NCBI GenBank assembly: GCA_020356305.1
Contig: CP070636.1
Coordinates: forward strand, 1,270,506-1,276,140
Source: Candidatus Bathyarchaeota archaeon
Lineage (GTDB): Archaea > Thermoproteota > Bathyarchaeia > Bathyarchaeales > Bathyarchaeaceae
Direction of reading: 5' to 3'
Length of the DNA stretch: 5,635 nucleotides
This document shows, piece after piece, positions 1 to 5,377 of this stretch. The notes beneath the pieces are model-generated. The model worked only from the letters and a program-made list of their open reading frames with translations, ran no database searches and was not told the DNA's origin. A program made the position numbers and the translations under genes. Each line of letters begins with the position of its first letter. Position 1 is the stretch's first letter.

Positions 1-1251
1 AATTTCTCCAAGCAACTTGGACGCAGCAGCACCAACCTTCTCACGATGCTTCTTCTCCGTGTATACGCGGAGAATGTTTATGAATCCCTTAAGCACATCG
101 AATATTCCAGATATGTCACTCAGTCGCTGGGGAATCTTTTCGCCGTCTCGGGTTCGATGGAAAACAGGGATTTCCATTGGTTCCATGAAAACCGAGTGTC
201 GATACGGCACCGAGGGAAGCGTTGGCACGTCAATCATAACGGAATCTCGTTTGACTCCAGCCTCTGAGGCGATTTTGTCCCTAACCTGGTTTCGAATTTC
301 CTCTGCACTGAAAAGGCTAGAAACGGTTTTGTCCCTAACATAGAAAGTTTGGTCATAAGCACACTTGAGTAGTCTGCGTCTCTCCAGGTTCTCTATGGTC
401 CCCTTCGACTTGCTGCAGCCCTTCAGCATAGTCCATACCGAGTAGTCATCCAGAGCCAGATAGTCCTCTGGGGATTGGAAGTCGACTAGACCCAACTCGT
501 CTTTAGCCTTTTCCATGGCAGTTGCAAGCATGATCTGAACTGCGCGTCCAACCCTGTGGAAGTATATGCTTTTGAAGGACTCTATTCTTGCCAGTATGAA
601 CGATTCGAGGGCCGACAGCGCTCCCAGATCAACCGCGAGGTTGTCATCCAGAACGTCGAGCATGTGGATGAGGCGGAAAATGTCCACATACCCATATTCT
701 GCGCCGGTGTGATACGTGTCGCGGACAACAAAGTCAAGTTTGTCCACATCCACTGCACTGCGGATAATCTGATCTACGAACGTGCGGCCAGGCTTGTGTA
801 GTAATCCTACTGAGAGCTTCGCCAGCTCATCGGCATCATATCCTAAACCTACAAGTATGTCTTTCAGTTCTGACTTTTGAATAATCCATACGTTTATGTC
901 TTCGTGGGTTTTGTTGAGGAACTTTACCAGCAGATGCTCAAAAACATGGGAGAAGGGACCGTGTCCTACATCGTGAAGAAGAGCAGCTATTCTAACCTTT
1001 TGAATCTCTTCTTCAGAGAGAAGCTGGGAAAGGTGGGGGTTCCGTGCCAAGAGTCCAGCTAGGTGCATGACCCCAATAGAGTGTTCAAATCGGGTGTGGT
1101 TAGCACCAGGATACACAAACTCTGCTCCAGCAAGTTGCCTCAAACGGTGAAGCCTTTGCACCGGAAAAGAGTCGATTACATCCTTTTCAGCATCCGTGAG
1201 ATACACGTATCCATGAACCGGATCTTTAATTTCACCCCAGTGTCTACGCAT
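1..1251 (-). CDS. HD superfamily phosphohydrolase (COG1078, dNTP triphosphohydrolase/SAMHD1-like), C-terminus cut by window edge
   Basis: Seen: an uninterrupted minus-strand frame of 417 codons from ATG (1249-1251) to the left edge. GGAGG at 1261-1265 lies 9 nt before the ATG and supports this start. The protein opens with MRRHWGEIKDPVHGYVYLT, the family's usual N-terminus. HTRFEHSIGV (residues 52-61) supplies H57, LLHDVGHGPFSH (91-102) supplies the H93-D94 doublet, and SAVDVDKLDFVVRD (165-178) supplies D170. These correspond by motif to the four metal ligands H167, H206, D207 and D311 of SAMHD1; K171 and D178 match residues that contact the triphosphate there. Family knowledge: such enzymes hydrolyse dNTPs to deoxynucleoside plus triphosphate, or related nucleotides, in the cytoplasm, often as allosteric oligomers. 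Substrate specificity cannot be read here. It lies divergent to thymidylate kinase, which fits a nucleotide-pool role. The stop codon lies outside the window. Confidence 0.93.
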   Translation of the reverse strand, partial: MRRHWGEIKDPVHGYVYLTDAEKDVIDSFPVQRLHRLRQLAGAEFVYPGANHTRFEHSIGVMHLAGLLARNPHLSQLLSEEEIQKVRIAALLHDVGHGPFSHVFEHLLVKFLNKTHEDINVWIIQKSELKDILVGLGYDADELAKLSVGLLHKPGRTFVDQIIRSAVDVDKLDFVVRDTYHTGAEYGYVDIFRLIHMLDVLDDNLAVDLGALSALESFILARIESFKSIYFHRVGRAVQIMLATAMEKAKDELGLVDFQSPEDYLALDDYSVWTMLKGCSKSKGTIENLERRRLLKCAYDQTFYVRDKTVSSLFSAEEIRNQVRDKIASEAGVKRDSVMIDVPTLPSVPYRHSVFMEPMEIPVFHRTRDGEKIPQRLSDISGIFDVLKGFINILRVYTEKKHREKVGAAASKLLGEI

Positions 1252-1288
1252 TGTCGAAGGCCTCCGGTATCTTCTGGGTTTTGCACGT

Positions 1289-1296
1289 ATTATAAA
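1289..1296. promoter_or_regulatory. TATA-like element in the divergent HD phosphohydrolase/thymidylate kinase promoter region
   Basis: The 105-nt spacer between the two divergent starts contains ATTATAAA on the plus strand, which reads TTTATAAT on the minus strand. On the minus strand it would place a start site roughly 25 nt downstream, close to the GGAGG of the HD gene, giving a very short leader. On the plus strand it would leave a leader of about 35 nt before thymidylate kinase. A second AT-rich stretch (1313-1320, CATTTATG) is an alternative for the kinase. This is assigned by pattern and spacing only. Confidence 0.5.
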
Positions 1297-1356
1297 GTGA
1301 TCGATGAAAAGTCATTTATGCCTGACCCAAGTTGACATGAAGGGCGAGGCTCGCAT

Positions 1357-1953
1357 ATGCGGAGGAAGGGAACTTTCATCTGCATCGAGGGACTTGACGC
1401 CAGCGGAAAGACCACACAGGCTCGTCGACTCGTGAGAGAACTTAGGCGAAGGGGCTTCCAAACCATTTACACAACTGAGCCGAGTTCAGGTGAAATCGGG
1501 AAGTTCATAAGGAACTACATTCTTGAAAGGAAAAAGCGGGTACCTATTGCGGTGGAGGCACTTCTTTTTGCCGTTGATCGGGTTGACCATCTAGAGCGAA
1601 AAGTGAAACCGGCTTTAGAGAAGGGGAAGATCGTGGTTTCCGATCGATACGTATATTCCAGCCTCGCTTATCAAGGTGCAGCGGGTTTAGACTTAAACTG
1701 GATTGAGGAAATCAATCGGTCAGTGATTACCCCGGACTTGGCCATTTACCTCGATGTTCCGCCAGAAGTGGTGGTGAAAAGAATGAAGCGGAAACGGTCG
1801 GTTATGGAGAGGCTACAGATTCAGCAGAAGGTTCAGAGAGTTTACATGAAGTTTGTGAAGGATAGACGGTTAATTCGAATTGATGGAAACAGACCGAAAG
1901 ATGATGTGTCAAGTGCCATCTTGGCAACAGTTCTAAGTTTCTTGAAGGACTAA
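1357..1953 (+). CDS. tmk: Thymidylate (dTMP) kinase
   Basis: This cytoplasmic enzyme phosphorylates dTMP to dTDP with ATP, on the route to dTTP. Seen: the P-loop GLDASGKTT (residues 12-20) after a short beta strand (FICIEG); TTEPSSGEIGKFIR (39-52), the acceptor-side motif with E41-P42; LLFAVDRVDH (69-78), the family FxxDRxxH signature; SDRYVYSSLAYQG (95-107), the DRY motif; then YLDVPPEVVVKRM and a short arginine/lysine-rich lid. At 198 residues it has normal length. The ATG start follows GGCGAGG by 8-10 nt; the ATG at 1337 is out of frame, and the frame is closed upstream by TGA at 1333. It is divergent from the HD phosphohydrolase and convergent with the 165-residue gene, whose stop lies only 19 nt away, so there is almost no room for a separate terminator. 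Confidence 0.94.
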   Translation: MRRKGTFICIEGLDASGKTTQARRLVRELRRRGFQTIYTTEPSSGEIGKFIRNYILERKKRVPIAVEALLFAVDRVDHLERKVKPALEKGKIVVSDRYVYSSLAYQGAAGLDLNWIEEINRSVITPDLAIYLDVPPEVVVKRMKRKRSVMERLQIQQKVQRVYMKFVKDRRLIRIDGNRPKDDVSSAILATVLSFLKD

Positions 1954-1972
1954 AGGATCTGAAATAATCCGC

Positions 1973-2470
1973 CTAGCTCGTTCGGGTTGTCCTAGAAAGT
2001 CCACTGCGTATCTGCCCGATTATGAAGCTGGTGAGGTCTTGTGGAGAAACACGTCTAATACCACGTTCGTGAGAGACCTGTACTTCTACCTTGTTTCTGG
2101 TAAATACAAAGCGGAGCAGATGATAGTCAAATCTCAAAGGCAGGCGTCGCCCTTCTTCTAGAATATGGTAGCGCACGACACAGAAAAAGTCGAGAGTTTG
2201 AAGCACCTGCTTTTTGATGCTTTCGCGAAATCTTTCTAGCTCCTCATTGTCCAGATAGTTGAACGCAGGGCCTTCGGCCACCCCGAATTCGAAGCTAGCT
2301 TGGCATTTCGGTGTAGAGAAGGACGATATGGCATCTAAGTTATGTGTCACGTGATTCAGCTGTTCAAGGGTACGCAAGATGATTCGTTGCAGGGTCCTGT
2401 TTGTTGAGTGGTGGGTGAATGTTTCAACGCTGTGGACGATTTCGGGAAAGTTTTCGTAGTGCCCTAGCAA
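1973..2470 (-). CDS. Conserved-looking archaeal protein of unknown function (165 aa), second gene of the zinc-ribbon operon
   Basis: No domain is recognised with certainty. The frame starts at TTG (2468-2470), 10 nt after the stop of the upstream zinc-ribbon gene, with AGGG 6 nt before it; there is no internal ATG, so TTG is the best start. The product is soluble, with no signal peptide or membrane segment. The N-terminal half (residues 1-45) is probably helical. It is followed by FEFGVAEGPAFNYLD, a helical stretch, LDFFCVVRYHI, PLRFDYHLLRFVF and VEVQVSHERGIRRVSPQDL, which read as amphipathic beta strands closed by a helix, suggesting a compact alpha/beta fold. The two cysteines near residues 56 and 97 are isolated, so no metal site is apparent. 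Tight linkage to the zinc-ribbon gene suggests shared expression and perhaps a shared complex (inference). Confidence that it is a real gene is high; its function is unknown. Confidence 0.8.
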   Translation of the reverse strand: MLGHYENFPEIVHSVETFTHHSTNRTLQRIILRTLEQLNHVTHNLDAISSFSTPKCQASFEFGVAEGPAFNYLDNEELERFRESIKKQVLQTLDFFCVVRYHILEEGRRLPLRFDYHLLRFVFTRNKVEVQVSHERGIRRVSPQDLTSFIIGQIRSGLSRTTRTS

Positions 2471-2480
2471 CCGTAGCCCT

Positions 2481-2837
2481 TCAGCCCTTCTTCATCTTTC
2501 TTAGCTTTTCGAGGTTTTCGAGCAACTTGAAAAGAAGAGAGCTCAGCCTTTCCAGTTGTTGAGGATCCGTCTCTCCTCGGATTTTCTTCTCTAGGTCCTG
2601 AATTTTTTCGAGAACGGTGGACTCTAGAGCTTCCAGGATGACTGGGCCCGTCGCCTCTGTTGGTGCCGTTCCCTCCTTTACCACGATTACGCGTTTTTGG
2701 CACTTGGCACACCAGAGGTCTTCATTTCTAAGTTTGAACAACGGTGAGGAGCAGACGGGGCAGGAGAGGTCCGTCAATGTGGCTCCTTGTCTAAGCAAGT
2801 GCGCCATAGACTGAATGGGCTTTGTATCTTCAGGCAA
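2481..2837 (-). CDS. Sssca1/autoantigen p27-like zinc-ribbon protein
   Basis: Seen: a 118-residue protein with a short N-terminal helix (MAHLLRQGATLTDLS), a four-cysteine ribbon (CPVC at 26-29, LWCAKC with C43 and C46), and a long charged C-terminal helix from about residue 66 rich in Leu/Glu/Lys, probably a coiled coil. This order matches the Sjogren's syndrome/scleroderma autoantigen 1 family (PF06677), common in archaea as small stand-alone proteins; their molecular role in archaea is not established. Start choice: TTG at 2835-2837 has TGAGG 8 nt upstream. The ATG at 2805-2807 (codon 11, where MAHLLRQGATL begins) would give a more usual family N-terminus but has no ribosome binding site. 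The gene leads an apparent two-gene operon with the 165-residue protein and has a TATA-like box upstream. Confidence 0.87.
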   Translation of the reverse strand: MPEDTKPIQSMAHLLRQGATLTDLSCPVCSSPLFKLRNEDLWCAKCQKRVIVVKEGTAPTEATGPVILEALESTVLEKIQDLEKKIRGETDPQQLERLSSLLFKLLENLEKLRKMKKG

Positions 2838-2891
2838 CTCGGCAGCCTCAGGGATTCGGGGTTAACGTGAATAATAAGTAACTCGACACCG

Positions 2892-2899
2892 ATTTATAA
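2892..2899 (-). promoter_or_regulatory. TATA box candidate for the zinc-ribbon/165-aa operon
   Basis: On the minus strand the sequence reads TTATAAAT, about 55 nt before the TTG start of the zinc-ribbon gene. A start site 25-27 nt downstream would give a leader of about 30 nt that carries the TGAGG ribosome binding site. Assigned by pattern and spacing; the AT-rich TTATTATT nearer the gene (around 2871-2878) is an alternative. Confidence 0.5.
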
Positions 2900-2988
2900 C
2901 AATTCTAGAGAAACGTGGATTCTGAATATTGATTTTCCCTTCATAACTGATTTTTAGTCATAAGTCAGCTTGGCACTCTGTGACAAAA

Positions 2989-3126
2989 ATGAGTGACAAA
3001 ATCACAAATATTCAGCGCGAAGTAGTTGAGCTCAAGAAGAAGCTTGAGGAGTTGCGGCGTCTCAAGTCGGATTGCGATGACGCAAAGAGACTCCGTGAGA
3101 AGATTGTTAGAATTGGATGCGACTAG
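2989..3126 (+). CDS. Small coiled-coil protein (45 aa), unknown function
   Basis: Seen: ATG to TAG with 45 codons, too short for many gene callers. The product opens MSDKITNIQREVVELKKKLE. Hydrophobic residues at I5, I8, V12, L15, L19, L22, L25, L35, I39 and I42 sit about 3-4 apart between Lys/Arg/Glu residues, as expected for a two-stranded coiled coil. Two cysteines (C29 and C44) follow, one just before the C-terminal Asp. Codon choice is mixed and gene-like (AAG, GAG, CTC, CGT). The ribosome binding site is weak: only GTGA about 5 nt upstream, so it may be translated from a short leader. It lies divergent to the zinc-ribbon operon across a 151-nt spacer. Coiled-coil microproteins often oligomerise or dock to a partner, but nothing here names the partner. 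The clean amphipathic pattern argues against a chance frame; homologues would settle it. Confidence 0.62.
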   Translation: MSDKITNIQREVVELKKKLEELRRLKSDCDDAKRLREKIVRIGCD

Positions 3127-3463
3127 CGCGCGCGCTGTAAATCAAATGTTTGTCTCAGTTGCCCTCATAGGGTGAAAACTGTGGTATTTGTGCGACTTTT
3201 TTGGCAATGGAACCATTAACTGGCGCCCGACGATTGCGATAGGAATGCCGACGAGATAGTCAACCGTCTTGTTGACCGCGAAAGTAGGACGCGCGAAAAA
3301 GCGGTAGGCAGAGGTATTCGATGGAGATTTTCCCGAAAGATAATTGTACTGAAATGTGAGGAAGGTAGCTGAGAAGTCTGCACCAAACAGTATAAATTGA
3401 TAAGAGTAATATTAGAGGTCAGTGTGTTTCAAACGTCCGTGTACGCTTTTTGGAGGGTTTCGT
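3127..3463. other. 337-nt stretch without a convincing gene; upstream region of UPF0147
   Basis: On the plus strand only very short frames occur (none above about 15 codons). The minus strand has an 89-codon stop-to-stop frame (3142-3411) with protein-like composition but no ATG, GTG or TTG until its last third, and it is not recognised. Structure seen: an alternating GC palindrome at 3125-3136, a hairpin with a perfect 6-bp stem and 6-nt loop at 3259-3276 (GTCAAC/GTTGAC), and the UPF0147 TATA box and ribosome binding site at the right end. No tRNA, box C/D pair, SRP or RNase P signature was found. Confidence 0.5.
3391..3397 (+). promoter_or_regulatory. TATA box candidate for UPF0147
   Basis: TATAAAT sits 73 nt before the ATG of UPF0147. 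A start site about 25 nt downstream (near 3416-3420) would give a leader of roughly 45 nt carrying the strong GGAGG at 3452-3456. This is the best TATA match in the window, but it is assigned from sequence alone. Confidence 0.6.
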
Positions 3464-3742
3464 ATGGTGCGCAAAAAGAAGCTGGTGGAGTATGAAGAGA
3501 GGATAAAACAAGCGTTACTTATCCTAGGGCAGGTTTCAGAGGATACCACGACTCCTCGAAACATCAGGAGAGCCGCGAAAGAGTCAATGGGTGCCTTACA
3601 GTTTACAGAATACACGCCGGCGGTGAGAGCGTCAAACGCGATATCCATACTCGACGAGATTCTTCAGGATCCTAATATGCCACCCTACACTAGGGTGAAG
3701 CTTTGGAATGTGATGAGCCTGCTTGAGGCGATCAAAGATTAA
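3464..3742 (+). CDS. UPF0147 family protein
   Basis: Seen: a 92-residue all-helical protein starting MVRKKKLVEYEERIKQALL, then LILGQVSEDTTTPRNIRRAA, SMGALQFTEYTPAVRASNAI and a C-terminal helix ending LLEAIKD. The conserved block 'VSEDTTTPRNIRRAAKE', followed by 'VRASNAISILDEI' and 'DPNMPPYTRVKLW', is characteristic of UPF0147, an archaea-restricted family of small helical-bundle proteins of unknown function. Start choice: the ATG at 3464 has GGAGG 7 nt upstream. An in-frame GTG at 3422 would add 14 residues (CFKRPCTLFGGFR and the initiator) that are translated leader including the ribosome binding site, so it is rejected. Length is normal for the family. It is monocistronic by spacing: 337 nt to the preceding gene and 152 nt to the next, each with its own signals. 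Confidence 0.92.
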   Translation: MVRKKKLVEYEERIKQALLILGQVSEDTTTPRNIRRAAKESMGALQFTEYTPAVRASNAISILDEILQDPNMPPYTRVKLWNVMSLLEAIKD

Positions 3743-3844
3743 CCTGAAAACGCGGCGCGGTTGGGGTTTGTGAATTTCGGTTTCGTGGATGAAAGTGTTT
3801 TGCTAGCATAAGCATTCTGGGTTTACTTAGCGGTTTCGTTAAAG

Positions 3845-3852
3845 CATATATT
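3845..3852 (+). promoter_or_regulatory. TATA-like element for the FAD-dependent dehydrogenase
   Basis: CATATATT lies 43 nt before the TTG start in a locally AT-rich part of the 152-nt spacer after UPF0147. A start site about 25 nt downstream would give a short leader (about 20 nt) that still includes GGAGG at 3883-3887. Suggests the dehydrogenase is transcribed separately from UPF0147. Confidence 0.45.
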
Positions 3853-3894
3853 GTAGTTGTTACATGTTGTTTTGGGCTCTCTGGAGGATAACCA

Positions 3895-5277
3895 TTGAAG
3901 TCTGACGTGATAATCGTTGGAGCGGGTCCAGCTGGCATATTCTCTGCACTGGAGTTGACCCGGAACACAAATCTACGCCTGCTCATGCTGGATAAGGGGC
4001 CTGACCTTGATAAGCGCAAGTGTCCAGCAAACCGAGGCATGGGATGCGTAAACTGTGAGCCCTGCACCCTCCTCTCGGGCTGGGGAGGCGCTGGAGCCTT
4101 TAGCGATGGAAAGCTCACCTTGTCCACGGAGGTTGGAGGTTGGCTTAGCGAGTACTGCGGTGAGAAGGGACTCTCAGAGCTCGTTAATTATGTAGATAAA
4201 ACTTACCTAAAGTTTGGAGCGCTCAAACATCTGTATGGAACCAATCCAGACAAGATTGAGGAAATTAGGCGAAAAGCTTCTTTTGCTGGACTTAGGCTGG
4301 TTCCTCAGAAACTGCGTCACATGGGCACCGAAAAATGCGCTGATGTGCTTCGCAGGATGCAGAGTCACCTGAAAGACAAAGTTGAGATTCGAACCAAAAC
4401 CGAGGTGAAAGCTCTCCTGATGAAGAACCAAACGGTTGAGGGAGTAGAAACAACCTCTGGAGACAAGATTTACGGGAAGCACGTAATCGTAGCTCCTGGC
4501 AGAAGCGGCGCTGAGTGGTTGAAGTCTGAGGCACAAACATTAGGACTAAAAACACCCAACAACCCTGTGGATGTGGGTGTCAGGGTTGAAATCTTGGCTC
4601 CCGTTTTGGAGGAAATGGCAAACGTGTTGTACGAGCCCAAGCTCATATATTACTCCAAATCCTTCGACGATCAGGTGAGAACCTTCTGCGTGGCACCTGA
4701 AGGCGAAGTCATCACCGAGTCGTATAATGGTATTCTAACAGTGAACGGCCAAAGCTATGCCGAAAGGAAGACCGGAAACACAAATTTCGCCATTCTCGTC
4801 AGCACTTCCTTCACCGAACCGTTTAGAGAGCCCATTGCCTACGGAAAATACTTGGCACGGCTCACCAACCTCCTTAGTGGCGGAGTGATAATTCAGAGGC
4901 TCGGCGACCTAAAAGCTGGACGCCGTTCAACCGAAGAAAGAATCGGAAGAAGCCTAGTCACTCCCACTCTAAAGAACGCTACACCTGGGGACCTAAGCTT
5001 CGTTCTGCCCTACCGATACTTAGCAAATATTCGCGAGATGCTTGAGGCGCTAGATCAGATTGCACCAGGAGTGAACTCAAACCACACGCTCCTCTACGGC
5101 ATAGAAGTGAAGTTCTACTCGTCACGATTAGAATTGAGTAATTGCCTAGAAACAAGAATTCGCAACTTATTTGCGATAGGAGACGGCGCAGGCGTGACCA
5201 GAGGCCTCATCCAAGCCTCAGTTTCGGGAATAATCGTCGCCAGAGAAATCCTAAACAGACAAAAAACCGCAAAATAA
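3895..5277 (+). CDS. NAD(P)/FAD-dependent dehydrogenase, COG2509 type
   Basis: Seen: an N-terminal dinucleotide-binding fold, DVIIVGAGPAGIFSALEL, with GxGxxG at residues 9-14 and an acidic residue at the end of the second strand (D33). A four-cysteine segment follows (C43, C51, C54, C57; MGCVNCEPCTLLSGWGG), running into GAGAFSDGKLTL (66-77). Near the end come GRRSTEERIGRSLVTPTLK, ATPGDLSFVLPYRYL, HTLLYGIEVKFYSSRLEL and the second FAD-binding motif NLFAIGDGAGVTRGLIQAS (424-442). This order and the 460-residue length match uncharacterised FAD-dependent dehydrogenases of COG2509; the physiological substrate of the family is not known. It is predicted cytoplasmic. Start: TTG at 3895-3897, 7 nt after GGAGG (3883-3887), placing the FAD fold at the very N-terminus as usual. 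It is convergent with the tRNA gene 22 nt downstream. Confidence 0.9.
   Translation: MKSDVIIVGAGPAGIFSALELTRNTNLRLLMLDKGPDLDKRKCPANRGMGCVNCEPCTLLSGWGGAGAFSDGKLTLSTEVGGWLSEYCGEKGLSELVNYVDKTYLKFGALKHLYGTNPDKIEEIRRKASFAGLRLVPQKLRHMGTEKCADVLRRMQSHLKDKVEIRTKTEVKALLMKNQTVEGVETTSGDKIYGKHVIVAPGRSGAEWLKSEAQTLGLKTPNNPVDVGVRVEILAPVLEEMANVLYEPKLIYYSKSFDDQVRTFCVAPEGEVITESYNGILTVNGQSYAERKTGNTNFAILVSTSFTEPFREPIAYGKYLARLTNLLSGGVIIQRLGDLKAGRRSTEERIGRSLVTPTLKNATPGDLSFVLPYRYLANIREMLEALDQIAPGVNSNHTLLYGIEVKFYSSRLELSNCLETRIRNLFAIGDGAGVTRGLIQASVSGIIVAREILNRQKTAK
5261..5274 (-). terminator. T-rich termination signal for tRNA-Pro, inside the end of the dehydrogenase gene
   Basis: Reading leftward from the tRNA 3' end, the minus strand shows TTTT (5271-5274) and TTTTTT (5261-5266), about 26-40 nt past the encoded CCA. 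Oligo-T runs are the usual archaeal transcription stop. Here they are the complement of the last lysine/asparagine-rich codons of the dehydrogenase, so the tRNA precursor would overlap that gene's 3' end antisense. Confidence 0.35.
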
Positions 5278-5299
5278 CCGAGGACTCCGCGCGCAACAC

Positions 5300-5377
5300 T
5301 GGTGGGGCTGCCCGGATTTGAACCGGGGTCCCGAGAGTCCGAGTCTCGGAGCCTAGACCAAGCTAGCCGACAGCCCC
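5300..5377 (-). tRNA. tRNA-Pro (anticodon CGG), with encoded CCA
   Basis: A full cloverleaf folds on the minus strand. The acceptor stem GGGGCTG pairs perfectly with CAGCCCC, with discriminator A (5303) followed by encoded CCA (5300-5302). The D arm is GGCT/GGCT with two wobble pairs (G10-U25, U13-G22) and loop AGCTTGGTCTA holding the conserved GG. The anticodon stem CGAGA/TCTCG is extended by a C26-G44 pair, with the 7-nt loop CTCGGAC: U33, anticodon CGG at 5339-5341 and A37. The variable loop is short (GGAC), with C48 able to pair with G15. The T arm CCCGG/CCGGG carries loop TTCAAAT. There is no intron. It decodes CCG proline codons. No clear TATA box sits at the usual distance upstream; the nearest AT-rich stretches are about 18 and 38 nt before the gene. 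Confidence 0.95.

Noticed and set aside
17..1335. Several plus-strand open frames across the left part of the window
   Set aside because: They lie antisense to the HD phosphohydrolase, whose motifs and unbroken 417-codon frame are unmistakable; the plus-strand translations resemble no family.
2464..2712. Minus-strand frame overlapping the zinc-ribbon gene in another frame
   Set aside because: Arg/Gly/Ser-rich shadow with no motif; the overlapping frame carries the four-cysteine zinc ribbon.
2980..3001. Direct repeat GTGACAAAA around the microprotein start
   Set aside because: Only two copies of 9 nt, one of them coding; too short and A-rich to call a regulatory repeat.
3422..3463. GTG start extending UPF0147 by 14 residues
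   Set aside because: The extension would translate through the GGAGG ribosome binding site that serves the ATG at 3464, and family members begin near that ATG.
3732..4555. Minus-strand frames opposite the FAD dehydrogenase
   Set aside because: Shadows of a gene with clear FAD-binding motifs; no ribosome binding site or recognisable domain.
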